Origin: Ailurus styani
Taxonomy: Eukaryota; Chordata; Mammalia; Carnivora; Ailuridae
Length of the DNA: 64,000 bases
Reading direction: 5' to 3'
Assembly: GCA_002007465.1 (NCBI GenBank)
Contig: LNAC01000039.1
Location: 5,873,003-5,937,002 of the forward strand
In this document: positions 34,441-46,481 of the stretch, piece after piece
How positions within the stretch are numbered: the first letter of the stretch is position 1
Layout of the letters: each line of letters starts with the position of its first letter
The notes under the pieces: generated by a model
What the model saw: the letters and a program-made list of their open reading frames with translations, nothing else
Database searches by the model: none
Told to the model about the DNA's origin: nothing
Made by a program: the position numbers and the translations under genes

Positions 34441-34618
34441 TTTAAAAGATTTTATTTGAGAGAGAGGGAGGGCGAGATCACGAGCAGAGGGGAAGGGTAG
34501 AGGGAGAAGCAGACTCCTCACTGAGAAGGAGCCTGATACGGGACTCGATCCCAGGACCCTGGGATCATGACCTGAGCGGAAGGCAGACGCTTAACCAACT
34601 GAGCCACCCAGGCGCCCC
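34441..34618 (-). mobile_element. Can-SINE
   Basis: The plus strand reads tail first (AAAAGATTTTATTTGAGAGA) and ends with the complementary head CCACCCAGGCGCCCC. It is only about 180 bp from two plus-strand SINEs. Confidence 0.95.
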
Positions 34619-34801
34619 AAGAAAATAATTTGCTTCTACAAGAGACCTTGATTGGTCCAAAATAGGTTTCATTGTAATAGAATTTCCTTATGTTCTAAGG
34701 ACTACCTAAATCAGAAGCATCCCAGACCTTCTCTGCCAGAAACTCTACGTGCAAAGTCCCCAAATCTACATTTTAAATTTCTCTCAAAGAAATTATTCTG
34801 T

Positions 34802-34909
34802 GGAGTGCCTGATTGGCTCAGCCCATAGAGTATGTGACTCTTGATGTCGGAATTGTGAGGCCAAGCCCCATGGAAGATATAGATATTACTTAAAAATAAA
34901 AAATCTTTA
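34802..34909 (+). mobile_element. Old short Can-SINE
   Basis: GGAGTGCCTGATTGGCTCAG head, tRNA-like body and ACTTAAAAATAAAAAATC tail. It abuts the next SINE directly. Confidence 0.85.
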
Positions 34910-35076
34910 GGGGCGCCTGGGTGGCACATTTAGTTAAGTGACTGACTTGTGGTTTCATCTCAGGTCCTGATTTCAGGGTTGTGAGATCAAACCCCACATC
35001 GGGCTCTGTGTTGGGCATGGAGCCTGCTTAAGATTCTCTTTCTCCCTCTCCCTCTGTTCCCCCCCCTTAAAAAATT
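34910..35076 (+). mobile_element. Can-SINE in tandem with the preceding copy
   Basis: The head GGGGCGCCTGGGTGGCACAT begins at the end of the previous A-rich tail, a common landing site for target-primed insertion. The CT-rich region is short and ends CCCCCCCTTAAAAAA. Confidence 0.93.
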
Positions 35077-35699
35077 ATTTTGCAAACTGAATGAGAAAGA
35101 ACCACTGTTCTAGAAGGAATGTATACGTGTATACACACACACATATGAACGAGGTTTGCAACAGCTCCAAGTGAATAGTATTAAATAGCACATATGATTT
35201 CCTTATGGAAACACAGAATCATTACTTCATGGAGATGTAAGCAGCTCAAAGGAGCTCATATACAAAAACCACTTAGGATACGCCAAGGTACTCAATGTAT
35301 CACTTGCCAATCACCCTGGACTTGAATAAGGAGATAATTCTAAGCAAAGAAAAAAGATCCGTTGGCCATACCAAGTTTGAAGTTCCGTGATGCCATAGTG
35401 CTTCTGTTTCACCGCTATCTACTGGTTAATAGGTGACAACCACTTCGATTTTAATTACTATTTGTAGTATCGTGATATTTTCTTTAAGTATGTGATTTTT
35501 AAAAACCAATATGCTAGGCTTTCCTCTTTATAAATTCTGTTGATTGTTACAGAATTTCCTATGGGCTTTCTCTGTACATTTGACTTGATTTCAAATATCT
35601 TTAAAATCAAAAGAAAACACAATGAAACAATGAAACGAAACAATGTTAGGAACTGTAGAAAACAAAGCTGAGTGAATAGCCAAGGTCTTTACCTTCATG

Positions 35700-36000
35700 A
35701 GGTGGTTTGTGTGTGTTACAATATACATAAAACTTACCATTTTAACTTTTTGAGTGTACAAGTCAGTGGTATTAATGAGCACATTCACACTATTGTGTAA
35801 CCATTATCACCATCCATCTCTAGAACATTTTCATTATCCCAAACTGAAACTCTACACACATTTAACAATAAATCCCCCTTTATCCCTTCCCCAGCCCTTG
35901 GTAACAACTAATTTACTTTCTTTCTCTATGAATTTGACTATACTACATACCTCATGTAAGTGGAATCATAGAATATTTGTCCTTCCATCAGGAGCTTTTT
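35700..36000 (-). mobile_element. L1M LINE 3'UTR fragment, antisense
   Basis: TACAATATACATAAAACTTA, CATTTTAACTTTTTGAGTGT, ACCATTATCACCATCCATCT and GTAAGTGGAATCATAGAATA are complements of the old L1 3'UTR. The 133-residue ORF across this region (35754-36155) is therefore not a gene. Confidence 0.85.
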
Positions 36001-36019
36001 TCTACCACTTTTTATTGCA

Positions 36020-36490
36020 TATCTGGGCACCAAGCACTGAGGACACAAAGACTGGCAGCATACAAATCTGCCCTCATGAAACTTACACTCTTACATGTCA
36101 GTGTGGTAACAGCTCTAACAGAGGTACAAAGTACAATGATGGCACAAAGGATTAATTAACTCTAAGGAAAGTCAAGAGCACTTCACAACGGAGGTGGTGT
36201 CTCAGGACATTTTAAAATAGGAAGAATTCACTGAACAGACATTGTCATTTCATCCAGAGGAATGACATACATTCATCCATCAAACATTTAATGAGGGCAA
36301 CACTATCCCCAGCACTCCACACCTAGGACAACCAGAATCCCTGCTTTCCTCAAGCTTAAAGTAAATGCAGAGACATGAGATATGCATCTGAGGAAGAGCA
36401 AGCAGTTCAGACTAAAGAGCAAAATGCCTGAGGAAGAGTAAGATGAGGCTGGGAAGGCATTCAGGTATCAGATCATGGAAAAGTCATACA
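36020..36490 (-). mobile_element. L2 LINE fragments, antisense
   Basis: CCAAGCACTGAGGACACAAA with CTGCCCTCATGAAACTTACA, and further CCCCAGCACTCCACACCTAG with GAATCCCTGCTTTCCTC, show two antisense L2 3' pieces in a row. Confidence 0.6.
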
Positions 36491-36509
36491 GAGTTTTATT
36501 CTATACTGT

Positions 36510-36690
36510 AGGCCAGTTTCAAAACTTTAGAATATGTAAGAATCATTGGTGGCACTTGCCAGAGGTACACATTCCTAGACAACCCCAGAGGTTTTAATTT
36601 CATATGTCTGGAACGGACCTCAGGAATCTGTATTTTTAATGAGTACCCCGGGTGATTCTAAAACAGGCATATCCATGGACTACATACCTT
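36510..36690 (+). mobile_element. MER5-like hAT element
   Basis: AGAATCATTGGTGGCACTTG, ACAACCCCAGAGGTTTTAAT and GGAATCTGTATTTTTAATGA with GGGTGATTCTAA are the MER5-type order, degraded at both ends. Confidence 0.55.
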
Positions 36691-37033
36691 TGTAGTTCAT
36701 GATGGCTTCAAAGAGAAGAATTATATGAATAGATTATATGTTTTGGTTTATTAATTTTCCCCCAGGTATAAAGTAATACCTGCTTTTATAAGATATAAAA
36801 AAGCACAAAAAAGAAAAATAATTACTTAAATCTACCACCTTCACATTCTATGTTTTATTATTTCTGTTTATATTATACACACAAACAGAAGGATCATACT
36901 GTACAGACTATTTTGAAGCATATTTTCTTCACTTAGCCATGCAAGTGAACACTTCTCCTTTATATTTTGTCAGATTTTTGATGACTATATGGCAGACTAT
37001 AAACATCATATACATGTAATTATCCTTCATTTT

Positions 37034-37219
37034 ATTTTTTTTTAAGGATTTTATTTATTTGTCGGAGGGTGAGAGCAAAAGCAGGAGGAGAGGCAGGCAG
37101 AGGGAGAAGCAGGCTCCCCACTGAGCAAGGAGCCCGATGTGGGATTCGATTCCAGGACCCTGCGATCATGATCTGAGCTGAAGGCAGACGCTTAACTGAC
37201 TGAGGCAACCCGGCATCCC
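37034..37219 (-). mobile_element. Can-SINE with 13-bp target duplication
   Basis: Poly-T then AAGGATTTTATTTATTTG, and the complementary head at the right. TATCCTTCATTTT is exact at 37021-37033 and 37220-37232. Confidence 0.96.
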
Positions 37220-37239
37220 TATCCTTCATTTTTTAACAC

Positions 37240-38520
37240 TGAGGTTATTAGCCATTTTTCACATAGTTTCTCCTATACCACTGTCAATATGTCACCATTT
37301 GGATAAAATCTGGGTTTTAGAAAGATCACTCTATTGACATTATAAGCAGGCTGAATTAGAAAAGAGGTGAATTCAGAGACAAGCTGAGACTGTTATGATG
37401 GTCCAAGCAAAAATGAGACCTCAAAGTAGTAACAACGGAAATGGACAGAGAATAGATCTGAAAGACCACAATCTACATGTAAAGTTCTGTCATCTGTTTA
37501 AGACTATATATAAAGAAATAATTCCTTTTTTTTTCAATAAATATTTACCAGAGCCCTACAATGTATCCAAGAATAATTACCAAGAAAAACATACCAGGAT
37601 AAAAGAACACAATGCCATCTGCACTTTTATGTGTGTGTGTATATGTATGTGTAGGATCAGGGTTCCAATTGCGTTTAAGTAATTCAGAGTCTTCCTTTTT
37701 ATCAGAAGAAAAACAATTCCCTGTTCTGATTCTACAACTGCAGAAGTAGAGCCAGAAAATGTCATAGTTGTCAACAAAAGCTTGACCCTCTGTTCTCAAG
37801 TTATATGTTGGGGCTGTGGTGGGAGTTTAACCACACTAAACAAGAAACTGCCCATGATCAGGTTTACTTCAATTTTTAAAATGAATGTGCATATACTGGG
37901 GCTTTCTGCCAAAAAAAAAAAAAAAGCAAATGTTTCATGCATTTGGCTCCTTGTCTTTTTATGTGGCTAGTGTCCAATATCAACTTGGAGATGTCCCCAT
38001 TTCAAAATCTGCCGGCTACTGAAACAGGGGTCAAATAAAAAACATTTTTCCTTTCTATGAAAAAGTATAATGTATCATGACAAGCAATCTTCCATTAGGT
38101 AAAGTGGAGCTCACATAAAAAATGTTTATAATGAACCAGTTCCCCCTAACATCTTTTTCTTATACTCATACCCATTAAACTTCAGATTTCAAAAGGATGT
38201 TTTTTATAATTAAACGTTAGATTCTTGAATCACACATACCCAAAGATTCTTTAGTAACTAATCTGACACTCCTCAACTGATGTAAATGAAAAAAATTAGA
38301 AGCATATCTTACTTTCCTTTTGAGATAACATTCCTTTTCATTCATCTACCATGGAATTTTTTCAAAACTAGAGAGATCTCATTTGTCACTTTTGATAATT
38401 CAAAGTATACATACTCAAAAAACTTTCCCACACTTTGAAATTTCCAAGTTTTATTTATATTAGCTGGTTTATTAATTTTTAGTGATCTTGAAGCTTCTAT
38501 GCATAAAAAAACCCCTCTCC
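37240..38520. other. Intron 1 segment without recognised repeats
   Basis: Apart from a (TG)n run near 37630-37650 I recognise nothing. The short ORFs on both strands carry TG-derived His/Thr repeats. Confidence 0.5.
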
Positions 38521-38537
38521 TTTAAAAGGCATCCCAT

Positions 38538-38731
38538 TCGGATGCCTGGGTGGCTCATTTGGTTAAGTGTCTGCCTTACACTCAGGTCATGATCCGAGGG
38601 TCCTGGGATCAAGCCCTGCATCAGGCTCCTTGCTTAGCAGGGAGCCTGCTTCTCCCTCTGCCTACTGCTCTCCCTGCTTGTGCTCTCTCTCCCTGACAAA
38701 TAAAGAAAAAAAATCTTAAAAAAAATAAAAC
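38538..38731 (+). mobile_element. Can-SINE with 14-bp target duplication
   Basis: GGATGCCTGGGTGGCTCATT head. AAAAGGCATCCCAT is exact at 38524-38537 and 38732-38745. Confidence 0.96.
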
Positions 38732-38745
38732 AAAAGGCATCCCAT

Positions 38746-39440
38746 CTTCACTTCCAAAACACTTGCCCAATTAACAGACCACAAAAAAACAAAATACTAA
38801 TATTGATTTCCTACTTGTCTTTCTCATGTCTATTTAATTCTACATAGCCCTAGGTGAGTAAAATAAACATATCTGGGTCCAGCTACTTGATAATTTCTAG
38901 CAGTAATTTTTATTCCAAATTAAGTATGTAATAACTGAGGCATAACTCAGAATGAAAATTCAGTGAATTTCAAGTGATTAACATAGGTAAGAATTTAGAC
39001 ATATAAAGCACATAAAATTAAAACATACTTTAGGATCGTATTGTTACATTAAATTCTATCTCCACAACAATAGCCGTAATCCTGTACCATATCTCATGGT
39101 CCTTAAATCTAATCAGACTGTTTTTTAGTTGGGACACAATTTATTAGTAACCTTTTTTTTTTTTTACTAATAACCTGAATGATCTCAGGACATGCCAAAA
39201 AAACCCCCCAAAAAACAAAAAAACCACACGCCTTTATATTATAGCTTCACCTTCTGAAATATCAATACCTCAGGAATAGCAACTATCATCAAGGAAATCT
39301 TCCTAAAAGATAAATCTCATGTCAGAAAAAAAAAGTAGGGGAAAATAAGACAAAACCCATAACGAATCATATAAGAGCTATGAGACAATATCTTATGGGT
39401 CTAACATCCATTTAACTGAAATCACACAGAGAAGAGAGAA
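38746..39440. other. Intron 1 segment without recognised repeats
   Basis: AT-rich with poly-T (39151) and A/C-rich runs (39200). No exon or RNA gene recognised. Confidence 0.45.
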
Positions 39441-39598
39441 CAGTTCAAAAGAAATACATGAAGAGAGAATAGCTGAAGAGATAATAGCTGAGAGTCTTCC
39501 TCATTAAATAAAAGATACCAAACCACAGAACCAAGCAGTTTAGAGAATACCAAGGAAAAGCAAACAGACACATCATGTTCAAAACTAAAGGCAAATTA

Positions 39599-39781
39599 GG
39601 GCACCTAGGTGGCTCAGTTGGTTAAATGTCTGCCTTCAGCTCAGGTTATGATCCCAGGGTCCTGGGATTGAACTCCTGTCAGGCTCTCTGCTTAGCAGGG
39701 AGTCTGCTTCTCCCTCTCCTGCTACCTGCTCATTCTCTCTCTCTCTCTCTCTCAAACAATCTTTAAAAAAAAAAAAAAAAA
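39599..39781 (+). mobile_element. Can-SINE in L1M
   Basis: GGGCACCTAGGTGGCTCAGT head, (CT)n-rich tail at 39735-39752 and poly-A. Decayed target duplication around TAAAGGCA on both sides. Confidence 0.94.
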
Positions 39782-39950
39782 GTAAAGGCAGATCATATCC
39801 AAAGACAAAAAAGAGGAAAAAAAAAAAGACACTTTATAGAGAATCAAAGATAAGAATCATAGCAAAACTACATGAGCCAGGCAACAGAGTGGTGTCTTTT
39901 TTAAAAGGGGGGAAAAAGGCAATCCACAATTCTGTATTCAGCAAAACTAT

Positions 39951-40112
39951 TTTTTTGAAGATTTTTTTTGTCAGAGAGAGACATCAAGCACACAAGCAGG
40001 GGGAGCGGCAGGCAGAGGGAGAAGCCCAACATGGGACTTGATCCCAGGACCCTGGGATCATGACCTGAACCAACGGCAGATGCTCAATTGACTGAGCCAC
40101 CCAGGCATCCCC
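39951..40112 (-). mobile_element. Can-SINE in L1M
   Basis: Tail first (GAAGATTTTTTTTGTCAGAG), complementary head CCACCCAGGCATCCCC at the right. Inverted relative to the copy at 39599. Confidence 0.94.
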
Positions 40113-40345
40113 TAGGCAAAAATACTTTGTGAAAATGAAGGAAAAATAAAATTTCTTTCAGAAAAACAAAAACTGAGATAATTCATTACTACCATTTTTG
40201 CCCTATAATAAAATAAATGTTAAAGGAAGTTCTTCACAGAGATGGATATAATAAGAGGCAGAAACCTGGATCCACACAAAGAAATCAACAACACTAAAAG
40301 TGACATATATAAAACTTCATTTATTTCTTATTTATAATTGCTCTT

Positions 40346-40530
40346 TTAAAGAAAGATTTTATTTATTTGTCAGAGAGAGAGAGAGAACACACAAGCAAGG
40401 GGAGCGGCAGGCAGAGGCAGAAGCAGACTCCCTGTTCCTGGAGCCTGATGCAGGACTTGATCCCAGGACCTTGGGATCATGACCTGGACCAAAGGCAGAT
40501 GCTTAACAGACTGAGCCACCCAGGTGTCCC
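40346..40530 (-). mobile_element. Can-SINE in L1M
   Basis: AAGATTTTATTTATTTGTCA tail and complementary head CCACCCAGGTGTCCC. Target duplication TATTTATAATTGCTCTT (40329-40345) / TATTTGTAATTACTCTT (40531-40547). Confidence 0.95.
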
Positions 40531-40993
40531 TATTTGTAATTACTCTTAAAAGATAACTGTCTAGAGCAAATATAGTAACAGCATATTATATGTTGATAGC
40601 ATATATGAAAGTAAAATGTGTAACAAAAGCACAAAAGATAAGTAGGGAAGAATTAGGAATCCTTATTGTACATGTGAAATTATGTACTATTATATGAAGG
40701 AAGACTTTGGTTAGTTACAAATGTATATTTCAAACCCTAGGGTTGCCACTAAATTAATTTCAAATAGTATAAATAAATAGTGGAGAGAAAGGAAATAAAA
40801 AATATCCAAGTAATCCAAAAGAGGAAAAACGAAGCAAAGAACAGACAATAATAGAAAACAGCTAGCACAGTGGTAGATTTTTAGTCCAACCATATTACTA
40901 ATTACATTAAACATAAACGATCTTAACACACCAATGAGAAGACAGAGATTATTAGACTAAAGAACAAGTCCAGCTATATGCTATATGCTTTCT

Positions 40994-41158
40994 TTTTTTT
41001 TTTTTTTTTTTTTTTTTTGAAAAGAGAGGCAGGCAGAGAGGAGGAAGCAGGTTCCCTGCTGAGCAGAGAGCCCGATGTGGGGCTCGATCCCAGGACCCTG
41101 AGATCATGACCTGAGCCGAAGGCAGAGGCTTTAATCCACTGAGCCACCCAGGCGCCCC
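40994..41158 (-). mobile_element. Can-SINE, mustelid-type, with 15-bp target duplication
   Basis: A long poly-T (tail complement) is followed by the full body; the head complement reads GAGCCACCCAGGCGCCCC. GCAGAGGCTTTAATCCACTG on the plus strand is the mustelid-type GGATTAAAGCC block. TGCTATATGCTTTCT flanks it (40979-40993 / 41159-41173). Confidence 0.96.
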
Positions 41159-41231
41159 TGCTATATGCTTTCTACAAGAAACCCATATAAAAGTATAAAT
41201 AGGTTGAAAGTAAAAGGATGAAAAAAAGGTA

Positions 41232-41464
41232 TGTTGGGAGACAACTCCCCATGGGTCTCTACTGTGGTAGACTTCTCAGTATTTTACCCACAACCATCTC
41301 CCATCTGCAGTTCCTCCTTATTAATAGTCAATAAAAGGGAGACCCAGGAATCTCATGTCTACTGCCAGTGTCTATGAACTTTGTGGCAAGTTAACTTGTT
41401 AGCTTTCAAGAAGGTAAAATTTCAGGCCCTTCAAATTCTTGACCTATCCTGTAAACACTAATCA
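41232..41464 (+). mobile_element. Possible solo LTR inside L1M
   Basis: A segment of about 230 bases unrelated to L1 lies between two contiguous L1 pieces. It begins TGTTGGGAGACAACTCCCC and ends TAATCA, so has TG...CA ends, and contains an AATAAA signal (about 41330). No clear target duplication is visible and the family is unknown. It carries no protein-coding sequence. Confidence 0.35.
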
Positions 41465-42339
41465 AAAAAAGCTGGAATGGCTATATTAACAACAGACACG
41501 GAAGATTTCATAACAAGGAATACTGCCTGGGATAAAGAGGCCCCCTAACCAAGAAGACATAATAATCCTAAATATATAAGGCCCTAACAAAGCTTCAAAA
41601 TACATGAAGCAAAAAACTGACAAAACTAAAAGAGAAAGAGAGAAATCCACAAGTTGGAGACTTCAACACATCTCTCTCAATATTTGCTGAAACAAGCAGA
41701 TGATAAATATACGGAAAAATTCAACTTTACTAGTGAGAGAAAACCTACAAAATCACAATGAGAGATCATTTATATCTATAAGAATTAATTTGAAACTTAA
41801 GAAGTCTGACAATTCTAAATGTTGGTGATGATGCAGAACATCAGACCTCTCACACACTGCTGGTGGGAATATAGTTCGGTAGAACCACTTCAGTAAACAA
41901 TTGGCATTACCTAGTAAAGGAGACATATGCACACTCAATCCCAGCAATTTTACTACCCCTAGTATAAACACATAAATTCTTACATACATGCACTAGATGA
42001 CATGCACAACAGTTTTCATAACAGCATTGTTTGTAATTGTGGATAAAAACAGGAAACAATTCAAATGTCTAAAGACAGGAGAATGGAAAAATAAAATTAT
42101 GGTATAGTCGTATAATGCAATATTACACAACAGTGAAAATGAATGAACTACATCTATATAATTCAACATGGATGATGTCCAAAACATAATGTTGGGAGAA
42201 AAAAAAAATGACAGAAGAACAAGCACACATAAATAGCTCCAAAAAGACAAAACTACACAATTATTTAGACATATATATCTCTACTTGAGATATATGACAT
42301 ATGACATAAAACTATGAAGGAAATGATTAACCAAAATTA

Positions 42340-43060
42340 AAAACCAAAATTATTAGATAGGAGAGAAGGAAGCAAATACTTCAAAGATATATGTAACCTT
42401 CTATATCTTACCATAGATATTAAAACATATTTGTTATATTCTTCATACATGTTAATCTATATTATCGGGAATCTATGTTACATATTTATAATTTGAAATG
42501 CTTACGAATAAGCAATAAATACAAATTCACTCAGTAAATATTAAAAACCAAAAAATAAAATCATGAAATACAAATATAACACATTAGGTCCAACTAGACA
42601 TTGAGACTCATATAACTCAAAAAGACCACCCGGTTATACTTAAATAGGATATAAAATATGAAACAACATGCAAGCAAGGCAGTGTGAACTACTTTCTCTT
42701 CATCAGGAGTCTTCACAGCAATTTAGGGGATATTCTTTCGCTCTCCCCAGGTAGCAGGTAAGGTACCAGAGGGTGAGATCATGAGGACTGGTGCCATAAC
42801 TACCCTAGCTTAGGAATACTAAATAGCAACCACTATCTCTAGTCCCAGGGGCAGTTTCCTACGCCTCAAAACAGGCTTGCTCAAGAGTTATCATATCCAG
42901 GGAATGTTTCACACTGAAAACATTAACTGATGGAGCATAGCTCTCTCCATTCTGGTTGTTACATTAGCTTCCATCACTGCTGAAATCACCAAAAGGTCCT
43001 AAGGGCCTTTATAATTTGGACAATTTCAAGTAATGAATGCTCTGGTTTAAAAAAAAAAAA
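42340..43060. other. Intron 1 segment without recognised repeats
   Basis: Nothing recognised. A moderately G+C-richer patch lies at 42.70-42.98 kb without exon signals I trust. Confidence 0.45.
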
Positions 43061-43063
43061 ATA

Positions 43064-43245
43064 GGGGTGCCTGGATGGCTCAGTCAAACATCTGACTCAT
43101 GATTTCAGCTCAGGTCATGACCTCAGGGTCATGAGATAATCAGCCTGCTTAAGATTCTTTCTCTTCCTCTGCCCCTTGCCCCGGCTCACATGCGCACTTT
43201 CTAAAAACAAAAAACAACAACAAACAAAAATAAATGAAAAAAACA
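43064..43245 (+). mobile_element. Can-SINE, degraded
   Basis: GGGGTGCCTGGATGGCTCAG head, shortened body (a GAGATAATCAGCCTGCTTAA junction suggests internal deletion) and an A-rich tail with AACAACAAACAAAAAT. Confidence 0.9.
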
Positions 43246-43249
43246 CACA

Positions 43250-45258
43250 CACCCTATTTCATGTTATCTAGGAATAATAGAGAGGACGTACAGTGAGAAT
43301 AGGGGAAAAACTGAAACCTCAACCCAGTAGAGGCACACGGGATGAATGCTTTCATCTAAGTGAGTTGTGCATAATTATTAATTCTATGTATCTGGAAGGG
43401 CAATTCTATCAACTTAGAAGAAAACAAAGACAACTAAGTGGACTTTCCATACTCTGCCTCCTGGCAAACACCAGGAATGGATAAATAGTTTCTTGTTCAT
43501 AGATGGATAAGCATGGGACCTATACAAATACTTAGGAGCACGGATAAAACATCTTAAATTTTCAATGAAAAGAATCTAATAATTTACATTAGGAAACAGA
43601 AGAAATGTAGAAAGTATCTGCTGGGTGTCTCAGTAAAAGACAAGAAAATTAAGTTCTTGTAAAACATCTTTTATAAGGAAAGATGATCAATTAAAAAGAC
43701 TAGGAAGGAATAAAAACATAATAGACATATACAGAGTAAGATATAAGCCTATGGAACTCTAAGAGATAAGAAAAAAGAAAGGAATAAACAACAAAATTAA
43801 AGTCCACACTGGAGATGAGAAAGAATCAATACTGCAAAAACCTATCAGTAATGTAGATGATGAAAATCAAAATCTTCACCAAGAATGCAAAAAGACAAAG
43901 TTAAAAATAAGAAGACCAGTATAAAAAATATGAACCAATCCACCAATAACAGGTATTTAATTAGAAAAAAAAAACCTTAACAAATGGAAAGAAAGCAATA
44001 TTCAAAGGTATAACAGAAGAACTATCCCAAAATAAAAAGCTCCAGCATCTCTACATCAAAAGGACTTTCCTGTCCCAATCAAGAGACCAGAATAATGGCT
44101 AGAGAATTATAAAAAAGTCTGGGACACATGAATAGCATATTGAGTCATGCTGTCATTAACACATGCATGCAACAAAAAGCCATTTTCAGATATTCAAGGG
44201 TTCAGATAAAGGAATCCACACGAATAGCTCCTGAAAAATAGTACCTAAAAACATATTTGTGGCAACCAAAAGAAGGAAATTAAAATTGGAACTCAAGCAT
44301 GGGTATAAGAGATATGGTATAAACAGATTAGTGGTGGTGCTCCAAATTAACATGTAGAGGTGAGCCCAAATTGTTCTGCTGAAATTTAATACAGAAAATT
44401 AAAACTTTTTGAAAGAGGAGATACACAGTTTATTCGACATTTAAGTTAGTCTTGAAGATGAACTCGGGAAGCTGAGAGTGTAAAATGCTAAAATAAGCTA
44501 AAATCCTTGTACTACACAAAAGAAAATATTTTTGAATTTTTCTTAAATTTTATAATTACATTTCTATATATAAGCTTTTAAGATCATTTCTGCATCTATT
44601 TAAAAAACACAAACAAACACTCTAATATTGCAAAGAGCAAAGGAAAGAACAAAATTATTAAAAAGTATAAAATTATATTAGAAAAAATCAATTATAACAA
44701 CTTTTTATTATTTAAAACATTTCTACTGGAAAGATCCTCAGATGGGGTTGTAAAAATGAAGTGACATAAAAAAGGTTAAAAATAGTGATGGGCAATGACA
44801 GTATTATGGAAATAGGAATAACAATTTTGATATGGGACAAGAAGTTGGATTCAAGAAGGAAGGAATTAAAGGGTCTCCTTAAATTAAAAAAAAAAAGATG
44901 TTTACAGAACTACTCAAACACAGTCCATAAACTAGCTGATTGTTATAGGTCTGGAACAAGACAAGTATAAAACTTTAAAGTAATCATTTAGAAACTGTTA
45001 TAGCAATCTGACAGGGGAATTATATACATGTTTAATAAAAAAAAAAAAGGAAGCCTGTATTTTGCTTCTCGGTTTTTCTTTCTTGTTTAATTTTTCTAAT
45101 TCATTTCCAGTGTATTTTAAAGAAGTATCAGGAAAAAACTGATTCTTTACCACAAATAGTTTGAAAAGCACTGCCATAAAAGATTAGTTATGAAGTTTTA
45201 TATGCCAAATAACTCAACATCAAAATATACAAAGTTAAAACAATTAAAGATGCAAGGC
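43250..45258. other. Intron 1 segment, possible old LINE-derived DNA
   Basis: A-rich plus strand with blocks such as CTATCCCAAAATAAAAAGCT that may be HAL1/L1 remnants. I cannot draw limits. No gene supported. Confidence 0.35.
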
Positions 45259-45273
45259 AAAAATGAAGAACAA

Positions 45274-45464
45274 GGGGCGCCTGGGTGACTTAAGTGGGTT
45301 AAAGCCTCTGCCTTCGGCTCAGGTCATGATCTCAGGGTCCTGGGATCAAGCCCCGCTGGGACTCTCTGCTCGGCAGGGAGCCTGCTTCTCCTTCTCCCTC
45401 TGCCTGTCTCTCTGCCTACTTGTGATCTCTCTGTCTGTCAAAAAAATAAATAAAATCTTTTAAA
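45274..45464 (+). mobile_element. Can-SINE, mustelid-type, 15-bp target duplication
   Basis: GGGTTAAAGCCTCTGCCTTC and CTGCCTGTCTCTCTGCCTAC identify the subtype. AAAAATGAAGAACAA is exact at 45259-45273 and 45465-45479. Confidence 0.97.
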
Positions 45465-45734
45465 AAAAATGAAGAACAAAACAAAGTGGGAAGCAATTTC
45501 ATTTCACAACATATTACATAAAAAAATAAGTGTAGAAAGGATGAAAAGAAATTATGAAATGCCATATTTTCTTTAGGAGGTCATATATTAGAAGATATCC
45601 CATCAGTTTAATAACAACTTCTCAGAAAGGAAAATTACTGTATTAAATGCACACCTTGTAAGATGTGTTACAACCTCAGAAATGTTAACATTTCTTTTAG
45701 TCAAGGAAATGGTATGTCCACACAATTTTGTATC

Positions 45735-45865
45735 AAATAAATGTAAAACATTTATTAAAGTATAGCTGACATACAATACTATACTAGTTGCAGATATACA
45801 ACAGTGATTTGACAATTATATATATTATGAAATGCTCACTATGATTTAATTATAGTTACCGCCTG
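45735..45865 (-). mobile_element. L1 LINE 3'UTR fragment, antisense
   Basis: TTAAAGTATAGCTGACATAC, TACTAGTTGCAGATATACAA and CAGTGATTTGACAATTATAT match the complement of a mammalian L1 3'UTR. Confidence 0.75.
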
Positions 45866-46481
45866 GAAAACTTAATTGTCAATGAAACATTTATAAGGAT
45901 ATTGATGATATAACAGATCCTAAAGAACACTTCAACAACTTTGAAAAATTAAAACTTAAGGCATGGCAAAAACTGATTTTCTACCATTGCCAACTATAAA
46001 TCACGTAAGGATTCTTGCTTGTTTTTGGATGCTGCTGAATAAAATTATGTATGAAGGTTTTGCCAACTTTAAAAACTTTTGAAAACTACCTTAAATGACT
46101 CAAAACACACTCATCTCTATAGCCTCATGGTTTTCTGATCCCCTTTTATACAGAAGTCAAGGGGAAAAACTGAAGTATTTCACAATGTCAGATGCTGCAG
46201 AGGAGGTCATAGATGCCTCTGCTACCCTCATCTAGCTCCCTACAATCTTATTAAAAATGTAGGACATTGTTTGGATTGTGGGCAGGTTTACTGCCTTTTC
46301 AAAAAAGGTCAGGGTCCATTGTCTTTCCTCTATTTGGCCCACTGGGTAATGGCTATCCTAATCTAACTACCCTAATACAGCAATCTAATTAGTTGGGTAA
46401 AGGCTGGCGGAATAGGTAAAGAGTTATGAGTTAGAGCGCTGCTTGAACCACTACTACTACAAAGGTATGTGTTGTACACAT

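Larger units (their letters stand above)
39440..42330 (+). mobile_element. L1M LINE remnant, ORF1 end through 3' end, heavily interrupted
   Basis: ORF1-end and inter-ORF sequence (ATCCACAATTCTGTATTCAG, AAGTAATCCAAAAGAGGAAA, TTACATTAAACATAAACGAT, AAATAGGTTGAAAGTAAAAG) leads into ORF2-start DNA (AAGCTGGAATGGCTATATTA, ATACATGAAGCAAAAAACTG, CAAGTTGGAGACTTCAACAC). It then jumps to the ORF2 end (CACACACTGCTGGTGGGAAT, AATTCAAATGTCTAAAGACA). The middle of ORF2 is deleted. Four SINEs and a possible solo LTR interrupt it. Confidence 0.75.

Noticed and set aside
35754..36155. 133-residue plus-strand ORF
   Set aside because: It runs through antisense L1 3'UTR into antisense L2 and has no conserved domain.
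40300..40549. Two overlapping ORFs with RERERTHKQGE-like content
   Set aside because: They are the GA-rich complement of a SINE tail, inserted in L1.
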